From NCBI RefSeq assembly GCF_030272615.1, contig NC_081406.1, positions 459,510,072 to 459,570,071 on the forward strand: 60,000 bases of DNA, read 5' to 3'. The notes below the pieces were generated by a model, which worked only from the letters and a program-made list of their open reading frames with translations, made no database searches and was not told where the DNA came from. The DNA comes from Cryptomeria japonica (lineage: Eukaryota > Streptophyta > Pinopsida > Cupressales > Cupressaceae). Positions 43,657-53,457 of this stretch are shown piece by piece (position 1 is the first letter of the stretch; each line of letters begins with the position of its first letter). Both the position numbers and the translations under genes were made by a program.

Positions 43657-44442
43657 TTGGGCCTTTTGGCATTTTTCTTACAAATAGTGCTTCAAGTTCT
43701 TCAAGCTCTTCATTCTCCTTCCTGGTTTCTTCAAGTTCTCTTGCATAAAAGGCTCTCCAGTCTGATTTTTCAAAGGATGGAGCAGATGTTGTTGATGCTT
43801 TGAAGGCCAAATCAGTTTTTATAGTAGTAACAGGACCAAATTCCTCAATTTCAAAAGCTGAAAGTTTTCCAATCAGTGTATCCCTAGTTACTAATGTATT
43901 AAGCATTGTTCTCAACTCATTTATAGTAGTAACCTTCATTTTATATGCCGGTGGCAAACCTCTTAAGATTTTTGAAACAATCTCATCTTCACTCAAGGTT
44001 CCTCCACAACATTTGATACACAAAACAATTTCATTTACTCTTTCCATAAAAGCAGAAATCCTTTCATCTTCTTCCATTTTCAGATGTTCATACCTGACTC
44101 GGAAGCTTTCAAGTTAGTAATTTTGACTGTGGAATCCCCTTCATTTAGTGTTTCCAAATGATCCCAAATAGCTTTTGCAGTGGACCTATCTGATAATCCC
44201 ATGATTTGTTGATCTGATAATGCGCTCAAGAGTGCTTCTCTTGCTTTGCAATCATTTTCTTCATCTTTAGCTAAAGTAGTGGGAGCAGTTTGACCAACTA
44301 TAGCAGTAGTATAACCATTCTTAGTAACTTCCCAGATGTCTTTACCAATGCAATTCAGATGTGTCTCCATTCTGATTTTCAATATCCCATAGTTGGTTGC
44401 ATCAAGTTTAGGACTATCCATTCTGAAATAATTAGTAGACAT
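43604..44442 (-). pseudogene. R15 gag
   Basis: ATG at 44442, 43 bases after the primer site (MSTNYFRMDSPKLDATNYG). UBN2-type gag domain: KIRMETHLNCIGKDIWEVT, ALSALSDQQIMGLSDRSTAK, then a one-frame shift near 44080 and ISAFMERVNEIVLCIKCCGG, IVSKILRGLPPAYKMKV, ELEELEALFVRKMPKGP, leading to the zinc knuckle at 43610. Capsid/nucleocapsid precursor by family. Confidence 0.92.
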
Positions 44443-44485
44443 TGGATCTCCTCAAGTTGTTAAACTTCTGCAAAAAGAGGACTAG

Positions 44486-44497
44486 GCTCTGCTACCA
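44486..44497 (-). other. R15 primer binding site
   Basis: Plus strand GCTCTGCTACCA, i.e. TGGTAGCAGAGC, one change from the standard TGGTATCAGAGC. Confidence 0.88.
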
Positions 44498-44511
44498 ATT
44501 GTAGGTCCCGA

Positions 44512-44549
44512 AGACAACTGAGAGGGGGGGGGGGGTGAATCAGTTGTCT
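44512..44549 (-). other. U5 hairpin of the R15 5' LTR
   Basis: AGACAACTGA (44512-44521) and TCAGTTGTCT (44540-44549), perfect 10-bp stem. On the coding strand it ends 12 bases before the LTR terminus and the primer site follows. Confidence 0.88.
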
Positions 44550-45082
44550 AATAAATTCAAACCAAAAACTTATTAACCAACTTAATGCTTAATACCGGTA
44601 AATCAGTTAAGTATGCCGGTAGACAGTGTTAATAGTAAATTGCTATACCGGTAAGAATTAATGCATGAAACATAAGCACAAAGTCATCCACAACACATGA
44701 CACCAATATTTGTACATGGAAACCCTGTAAGGAAAAAACCACGGTGGGAAACCTTACCCACAATCAGATGATACTACTGCAGATAGTAAGTGTACAAGAG
44801 GGGTCTGCACATGCAGAAAGGCCAATAGCGTAGAGCTCACTGCTCAATCACAAATGGGAGTCACACTGACTACAGTTGGATGGTTAAATCCAAGAAGAAT
44901 GTACTGCACAAAATCACATCTTCATATGCTGGATTCAGTACTGGTGTAATGCTGATATGCTTCCACAAAAACCTAACTTCACCTTCAAATGATGTCTTCG
45001 TGTATAGCTCTTCTTAATCTCGCATATACCTTCTCACAATTCTTTTCGCATTCCACACTTGATCTTACGAATAAGATCTTAC

Positions 45083-45089
45083 ATTTATA
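45083..45089 (-). promoter_or_regulatory. TATA box of the R15 5' LTR
   Basis: Minus-strand TATAAAT directly overlapping TGTAAGATCT; same arrangement in R1 and close to that in R2 and R3. Confidence 0.6.
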
Positions 45090-47047
45090 CCATACCCTAA
45101 GACCAATTTTAGTAGGTTGGCTCTACAAGATATTACAATAAAAACATTTTACAAATAATATAATATCTGATGCAATAACCGATTAAACAGGTTGGCTTAA
45201 TGCATTTACAACAATAATAAATCATCTCCATAGCATGCCATGCTGATCTGGAAAAGATAAACCTACCGGTGTAACCCTAGATAACCTGGACCTATTTGCC
45301 GGTAAAAGAAAATATGCAAATCAGAATATACCAATGATTATTACTTCAAAATAAAGTGTCGACATGATGTCTTCGACATTACCAAGTGTCTTCCATGTCA
45401 TTCTAGGTACCGGTGAACATTATATCCTACCGGTTAATCATATACCGGTAACTGTTGCATAGTTTACTATTTGCCGGTGAATGTTGCTAGATCTCCAAAG
45501 TAGGTGTATTTAGTAGGTGTTGACATCAATGACAAAACCATACCAAAATACCAACATAATCTTGGTTAGTTTATCATAATATAATGATTATAGTCAGATG
45601 TGTTGATTTAGTGCATATCTGTTAATGTGGTTTTCACACCAGTTGTATGCAAGTTGTTTAGTGTTCCTATTTCGTGTTATTATATCAGGCTAACGGTTTC
45701 AATAAGTTTATATATGTATGCATGTATGACTCTTGGTTGCAAGAGATTTCAGAGACAACACCACATGAGTGCGAGGTTCATCTTCACTGCGATTTTTCAG
45801 GTTTGAGTGTACCTCTTTAATCCTTAGAGTTGGATTAGGTGGTCGTAAGCCCTAGTTGACCATAGTCATGCTCAAGTGAGCATCATTAGTCATCATCGGT
45901 ATTCCCTTTTGTTTGGGTTTGCGAGTCGTCTGTCTGATTGACCTTCTTGGTTTGCGTGTTTGGTGTGTATGGTTAAATTGAGTAATTTAGTCCCTAGTAT
46001 TTAATTTGATTAAATATGTGTTTGTGCATTAAAGATTAATGGACTAAATTAAACAAGATTTCTTTATGTGATTTATCGTTAATTTGAATTGCTCGATTTA
46101 AATTGGGAGCAAGTTCAATTAAATGGTTAAATTTAAATATTAAATGTATTATGTTTATTCCTAAGAAAAGAGAGATTTAATTTTAATTGAAATAGAATTA
46201 ATTTTATCTTCTTGGCATTTTGGAAATAGAAAGGTTAAATTGAATTAATTGAGAAAATCAATTTTGAATTGAAAAGCAATTGAATTTATTGATATAGTTG
46301 GAAAATAAAGATTTTTGTGATTTATTTTAAATAAAAATTTTAAATCAAAAAATGGGATTTTTGGTCAAACTTTTCCATATAACCTAGACTTTTGGAAAAT
46401 ATGGGGGATTGAATTTTTCTGGAGAAATTTTTTTTTTTTTTTGGAAAATATCTTGGATGAAAGATTTGGGGATTTTGGAAGGAGAAGGATTCTTTGAGCT
46501 GCAGGTTGGGGCTCTTCATCAGATCCTTTCTAGGAATGCTTATTGAGGTAGGAATTCTGGTTATCAATTAGTTATTGTTTAAATTTAAAAAAAATGGGCA
46601 TTGGATGTTCTTCATGCTATTTGCTTTTAATTTCTCCATTGATTGCCTTAAGGTTATGAATCATTGTGGAATTAGTTGATATTGGTTAAGATTGGCTGAT
46701 TGCTTGTTTCTTGTAAGAAAAATGAGCTTCCTTATGCCCAAAAGATTATTTATTTGATTGGTTATTCCAACAAATCCTTCCAATTTTGGAAACCTCTTCT
46801 TGCTGGAAATTTTCATTTTAAGTCTCAAAATGAGACTGTTTTAAAAAATGAGGGTTTGTCTTTTGGAAAACAAAAACAAAAAAACAAAAAAAAACAAAAA
46901 AAAAACAAAAAAAACAACCATGTTGCTGGGAATTGGTTTTAAGTCTCTGTGAGACTGTTTATTTATTTATTTTTACTGTGTTTAGATAGTAATTTATTTT
47001 TAAAAATAAAATTAAAAAAATAAATAAAATAAATTTCATATTGGGTA

Positions 47048-47256
47048 AACCCCCCCTCACCTCGTGGAAAGGGGGTGCTGCGTGTCCCTTTGGGAACAAC
47101 AACGCTTCCCATGGGGCCTACGTGGTCCCTTTGGGAATAGCAGCGCTCCCATGGGGGTTGCATGCTCCCATTGGGAAGCAGTGCTTTCCCAAGGGAAGCG
47201 TGAGCTCCCAAGGGGGGGCCACACATGGGGGTCCATGTGGGTACCCTCACCCGTAT
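47048..47256. repeat. GC-rich palindromic array in the R14 5' LTR
   Basis: About four degenerate units of roughly 40 bases, each with words like CCCTTTGGGAA and GCTCCCATGGGG that are themselves palindromic. It sits abruptly inside AT-rich DNA. Confidence 0.8.
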
Positions 47257-47387
47257 TTTTTGTATTCTTGCAAATTAAAATGTTTTTTTTTAATATTTTT
47301 TTTTATTATTTAAAAAAAAAATATTTATATAATATTTTCGTTAAAAAAAATGTTTTTTTTAATATATTTTTTTATATAAATAAAAGA

Positions 47388-47396
<9 letters not shown>

Positions 47397-47458
<62 letters not shown>
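47397..47458. repeat. TA microsatellite in the R14 5' LTR
   Basis: About 31 TA units; the 3' LTR has only about six at the matching position (55287-55300), so the 5' tract expanded, or the 3' one shrank, after insertion. Confidence 0.9.
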
Positions 47459-47459
<1 letters not shown>

Positions 47460-49759
47460 CAATAATTTATTATTATTAATATGTTTTTCAAATTAAATTT
47501 TAATAAAGCTTAAATATGGCAATTAATTAATAAATTACGATTAGTTGTAATTAATAAATTGTATGAGAGGCAATATACATTAATTAATTTTCAAAATTGT
47601 ATTTTATTATTAATGCATATTTTTCTAATTAAATACTTAATTTGTTAATTCCGCTATTAATTATTAATTTGTTATATATAATTAATCTTGGATTAATAAA
47701 TATATTCATTAATTAATAGTTAATTTTAATAATTTTCTTTATATGCTCAAGCAAACAATCTGTTAATCTGGGAATGGATTTTCTTTATTTGGCTTCCTTA
47801 AATATGTATATTTGCTTGATCTGTATACTATAAATTGGTTCTGGAAAAGACAAATTTGTAGGATTTATTTTGAACTAGTATGTCAATGATGTTTTAATTG
47901 AAAATTAAATTGGTTAATGGTTGTCTGATTATATTCATGTGAACTTGGTTTAAGAACTCATTATGGCTTATTATGTGTGTTCAATGCAATGAACCTTAGA
48001 GAGTTAGAAAACCAAGAACAACCTATACCTAGAGGAGGTAGATAACTGCAATCTATCTTAGATCATTTAGAAAACTTGATCGACATTTAATGTCTAAATT
48101 AATTTTGAGAAAGATTGTATCCTCTGGTTATTGCCTATGCAAGTTTAATTTCTGTATTCGCTTTTGCTTCAGTAATGGCAAGCCTTGCTTTGTTTGATTG
48201 GACCCTGTCGTATGGTTAATTTTGATACTAGTTTCAGTCCTCGGTCTCAAGTTTGACTGTAGTTTAGTGGTGGTGTCACATTTGGTCATATCCCTTTTGT
48301 GAGTGCCTCTTTTGAGTCGTGATTGACCAAATGGATGTTCCCTCCTTTTTGAACTCCGTTCGTCTGACCATGTGTATTCCTTGGTTTCTAAGGTTGCTTG
48401 AGTATAGTCTTGTGTCGTATCGGAAGTGGCTTTCGATTGGGGGTTGCACCCAAAGTGGTTGCTGGGTAACCCATCGAAAGTGAGTCTAATAAGTGATAAC
48501 CTAACAGTAGATTAGAATGTAATCTCTAAGTAAGATAATTGTGCCTCACACATGAGACGAGTGCTAACATAGACTCGACATGTTGTGAGAGGGCCTGAAA
48601 GGGCAAACCATCATCCTTATCTTCACAAAAGGATGTGTGGGTCCACATGAGGCTTGGATGGGCCAGAGGTTCAGATTAGGTTGCCAGGGTAACCTAGTGT
48701 ATGGGGCCAAAACCTATGAAGACCTACCAAGGTAGCCATACCAGGTTGTGTGATGACACTTGTCTCTACATTCCCTAGTGTGTGTTGATGTATGGTCTTG
48801 ATAGGAGCATTTTTGTGGAGTTGTCTTGTTGCTTATGCCCTTGTGAGTACCTGGTTTCATGTTAGACCTTGGGTGGTGATGACTCAGTTTTGTGGATGCT
48901 CTTATGGACCTTGTATTAGCTTCGGTTATGTTCAGCTAGATCCTTTCCTTTTCAAGGATCGTTTATGTATTTATTGACCGATGTGGTCATTTGTATATTG
49001 ATTATGTTTCGCCTTGATGGCAGGATTGTAAATTATGAGAACCTCATGTATTCATAACTTTATTAATTATCAAAGGGGTCTTTCTGTTGAGCAGACCTAG
49101 AGATGTAGCCCTTTAGGGGTGAACTCCGAGATCATCTTGTTGTTATGTGATGTTTTTGTCCTTATGTTTCATGTTTAGTGTCATCATGTATGAATAGCTT
49201 ATGTTAGAATGCATAAGTGGATAAGATGGAATTAACTTTAAATGCTTATATGCAGTCCTTTCTTGAATGCAGTAAATTGGAATATGAAAGAATGTAGCTT
49301 AGGATAATGGATTATATTCAATCGTTATTAAGGAAATTAAGTGTGCATGAAAGATCTCATATGTTTATGATGAAAATTCTAGTGTGTTAGAATATTAGAT
49401 GCATGGCTTATATTTTAATGAAAAGCTTGAATGTAAGGTATGAATGAATCATAATGGATAAACATTAGCATGTGATTTATATTTTTATCTATCTGAAAGA
49501 AATTATTCTTGTTTACGAATTCTCTCGTTATAAGATAATCATCTTATTGGATTAATTGTGTGAGTTAGGTTAATTGTATAATTAAGTAATCACGTTGGGA
49601 AACTCTTTAGGTGGTAGTTGACGTCTTTTGCTATGTAATCTGAATCTTTGATATCTTGTTGTATCTTAATGTTGTGTAACTTTAAAAAAAAAAATTATTG
49701 CACTCTATTCTTGTGTTATGGCTTTATCCCTTCAGGGTTTCCTGGTGGGGAATTACATT

Positions 49760-49771
49760 TGGTATCAGAGC
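49760..49771 (+). other. R14 primer binding site
   Basis: TGGTATCAGAGC two bases after the LTR terminus TTACA; fixes the element's orientation as plus. Confidence 0.9.
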
Positions 49772-52700
49772 CCATGTTACAAACACTAGGATCTCTGGTT
49801 TCATTGTGCCCTTAGTTGTTGTGAGGTGTATCAACCTTACGTGCATGCTTGTCCTCCCTTGTGTATGTGAGTGATTGAGCAGACCTTAACTTGTGTGTAA
49901 CGTGTGTGTTCACACTTTGTTCTCACCTTCTTGATGTTGGTGTTTTGAATGATTATATGTGCTTATTGATGTCTTGGTCTACGATTACTCATATTCTGAA
50001 AGAGAGTCATATGTACCTTCCTTATTGATTGTTGTGCTCTTTAGACTAATCCATTTGGGTTGGTTCATGCTTGTCTTGAATCTGAAAGTGTGAACTGTGC
50101 TTGTTTCAGAGTATGATCTAGCTTAGTGTTGTCCACTCGAAGGACTTGTATGGTAGATATTGAATTTTTATTTTGGAGCAAATTGAATGGTTATAACCCT
50201 TCCTCCTCTCTCTCCCTCTTTCTGAAAATTAAAATATTTGGGGTATGTGTAATTATCTTAGATTTGAGTTTTCCTTTTTGCAAAAGAAAGGTTGTGACTT
50301 CTTGAACCCTTGTGTGAACCCTATGACGCTTATGTGTTTAGATAATAAAAGGGCTTTGGGTTGAAAGTTAATATTAGTTGTTGGGAGAAAACTGTATGTT
50401 TACATTAAAGCATTCTCCATGTGTAATGTAGGAGTAACATAATTAAATTCTATCTTATGTAATGTGCATTAATATGTGGATAGTTGTAATGGGAAACTGC
50501 TTTGTTTGTAAAAAGAAGTATTAAAGGGAACATGTTATAGTAGCTTCGAGAATATATTAATGTGTTCCGCGAAAGATTGTTTTATGTGCTGCATTAAACT
50601 AGTTGAACTGAGGATCTATTTTAGCAATGCTCCATTGAACTTTCTTTTGGATATATGTAATTACATTATTATGTTTAGAAAGTGCGAATAGCAAACTTGT
50701 TTGATGTGCATGCATTAATATGTATTATTTTGGTGATAGCTCCTCGCTTACCTTTTGATCATAATTTGATTTTCAATGATAGGTTGAAAATTATGACATG
50801 TGTTTGTATTGTATTATAGTAGTGAGTGTTCTCAAGAGACCTTGCATCATCGATAAGATTACCTGTTTTAATCTCTGTTGTTTGGAAAACTAGAATATTT
50901 TGTTGCAACCATAATAATTGGAAATGTCATGTTAGTTCAATTGACACTCTTCTAAAATGGTAATGAAATGAAAACTATGCAATTAAAATGATAGGCTTAT
51001 AGTGAGCAATTTTATATTGTAGTGTGACCTTGTTGATCTTGTGTCTTTGTAGGAAATAGTTTGATTATCAAACTCTCTTTCCCTTCTCTTTGCCTAGATT
51101 ATAAGATTTTTTAGAAATGGTATTAAAGAATGCATTGATTTAAATAGAATGTATATAATGCATGTGAAATTGTACTATTGCATTTTGGCTTCATATTGAA
51201 AGATGGAAGTCCTTTTTGGAAAAGAATTTGCATAGTTAGTAATGTGGTTTTGAATGCTTAGTGAGATTCGAGAAATATATAGGAATGATGTTATTTCCTT
51301 ATGTAATTGTGAATTGTTAATAATTTTAGTACTTGTTTCTAGAATAAGCTTGATTCAGTTATTCATGTGGGGAGCATAATTAAAATCTTCCTTGAATAGA
51401 TGTTAGCATACTGAAAATTACTCCCTGTAAATGTGACTAAACCAGTATTGGTGTACTCATGTGTATTGTAAGAAACAATGTACTTATTATATGTGCCCAT
51501 GGATTGGTGAAGTAATCAACCATGGAGGATATGTTGCTTATGAGTATGGGAAACCATACTGTTTATGTGATGTTGCTTATTTGTTTCCCTACTGAGTACC
51601 AAACCTCGGGTTCTGGGTAACTCAGTATGTTAAGGGGTAGTATTAGAAGTCACCATTCCTTGAATAGTATGGATTGGCGTACGAGTAATGTCGGCATGAA
51701 GCGAGTTTAGCTTCTCTATTTCAAGGAATGATATAGTTATACTATAAAACTGTATCAAAGGTGTACTCAATACTTTCCCTTTTGATGAATCTATTTATAG
51801 GTTTATGTGTGGCAGCCTATTCCTTCCCTTTATTTGAGCATTTTGATGGCATTTCTTGAGCATAGTGATGCTGTATTTTGGAGGATCCTTTGCCTTGTCT
51901 TCATGAAAGGTAGGTTTATCCACATGAGCTGCCAGTTAGTATGTGTTGGTGGGCATGTGGGCGGACCTTAGTCAGGTATACCTCTAACTTATGATGAGTA
52001 TCCTATTAGATACGTCGCTATGCGGGACATGGCCCGCACATGTTTTTTTTTCTGTGAGGTACACTACCATGCAGGATACATCCATTGCTTGTCTTCTCTG
52101 CTTGGGGTATTGCCATGCCGCGTGATGACATGATGCGAGGTGATGTCGAGGTGCACACCACCATGCCATATGGGTAGTGTGACTATATTGCACCACATGA
52201 AGAGCTACTGCAATAGATAGACAATTGTTCCTTCCTTCCTCGTTGGTGGCTAGACGCTAGTCACATAGTGGTGTTATGTGCAGTTGTGATATTCTTTATA
52301 TTTCTTTGGGGACCAGCAATTTATTTTACTTTGACTTTGAAGGTTTAGCCATGATCTTGTGATCTTTTGCACTTTTGATTTGGTGTTGCAATTTCGGATT
52401 ATTTTATTGCCTTACTGTTGGAATTGATGATTTATTATCTTTATTCATCTGTACTTTTGTGGCTAAATTGGTTTATCCTTATTGTTTTCGTATGCTGGTC
52501 TTGTGTTGAAATGTGAAATTCCTCTCCAAGGACGTATGATATGAACTTGGTAGAGTGTGTATGAGGAAGTGGAAATAAGGAACCTTGAGGATGGGGGTAT
52601 GTGAGGCTGTGATGCAGCTAGGATCCACTACCCACCTATGTATGGTGACTATCTCTTGGAGGCTAACCACCTTACTCAACAAGGGATGTTCACGAAGATC

Positions 52701-53445
52701 TTGTATGGAAGGTAGCACCACTATGGTGTGCCTAACACCATCAAGCCTTTGAGTGAGATATTGGATATTTATGATCATATTGTTATTCTGAGATCAGGCA
52801 TAGAGATGTTAATCGTGCATGTTATCTTTAACCGAGCATTAGACTTGCTCACATGTGGCCTTTTGAGTTGTGCATTCCAATTATGTGGATGGTTATTATG
52901 TGTATCATGGAGTAAATTGTGCTAACTTGTCACTATGTTATGGGACATAGTCATTGGAAGGATTTCTTATGCCTGGCAAGTGTAAACAATTGAGTTATTT
53001 ACGTTGCTCTTATTTCATGAAAGTTTAACTTGGTTGTAGAAATTGAATTTTGAAGCTAGTTCTTTGCGATAAAGTTTTATGAAAATGATGGATTGGTAAA
53101 ATAAATTGATCACGATGGCATGTTTTCTTGTCATGATTGATAGATGAGTATGGTAATTGCTGTCTACCTTTTTGTAATGAATTAATTTGCTGAAATGAAA
53201 GGGAGAAGATTCTTATTTCTCCGCTATGATTGTGGATAATTCCTATAATGTTATAAGAAATGTATGGATTTAGATGTATCTTGCCAATGAGTAATGGCAT
53301 TCGTAAAGGATTTAGCAATAATATTTCATTTATTTATGGAAAGATTCCTATGTGCAATTTGATATTTGTTGAATGAGTTTCAGGGCTTATGTGTGCAACA
53401 TGTTCTCCATCTAGCCTTACGACTTCCAGGAGTAAGTCGGAACCT

Positions 53446-53457
53446 AGGGGGGGAGAA
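53446..53457 (+). other. R14 polypurine tract
   Basis: AGGGGGGGAGAA directly before the 3' LTR start TGTAG. Confidence 0.88.

Larger units (their letters stand above)
44500..45556 (-). repeat. R15 5' LTR (1057 bp)
   Basis: Plus strand TGTAGGTCCCGAAGAC...AAAATACCAACA. Nine CCGGT motifs (for example 44594, 44616, 44647, 45265, 45300, 45411, 45430, 45444, 45475). Minus-strand TATAAAT at 45083-45089, overlapping TGTAAGATCT (45074-45083). Confidence 0.95.
38895..45561 (-). mobile_element. R15: nearly full-length Sirevirus-like copia inside the R14 5' LTR
   Basis: Element 38900-45556 (6657 bp). The 3' LTR is 38900-39951, the 5' LTR 44500-45556. The target duplication is GAATC (38895-38899) against TAATC (45557-45561); one base differs, and the R14 3' LTR supports T as ancestral. 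The minus strand has a primer site, gag, protease, integrase, RT, RNase H, 3' UTR and polypurine tract. Three frameshifts and several stops make it inactive. LTR similarity is high by eye. Confidence 0.95.
45557..49757. repeat. R14 5' LTR, remainder
   Basis: It resumes TAATCTTGGTTAG after R15 and ends ...GGAATTACA before the primer site. Nearly collinear with 53488-57608; differences are scattered substitutions and indels, the largest being a longer TA repeat here. The open frame at 48792 (and its twin at 56642) has no domain and shows no more conservation than its surroundings. Confidence 0.93.
49758..53457. other. R14 interior, non-coding
   Basis: 3700 bases without any copia, gypsy, LINE or DNA-transposon protein motif on either strand; all open frames are short and featureless. 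Typical of a large retrotransposon derivative. Confidence 0.75.

Noticed and set aside
47041-47459. Overlapping ORFs in the GC-rich block and the TA repeat (Tyr/Ile runs)
   Set aside because: They are translations of a palindromic array and a microsatellite, in several frames on both strands.
48792-48977. Conserved 61-codon ORF, repeated at 56642-56827
   Set aside because: It is duplicated only because it lies in both R14 LTRs; no domain, and no excess conservation over surrounding LTR sequence.
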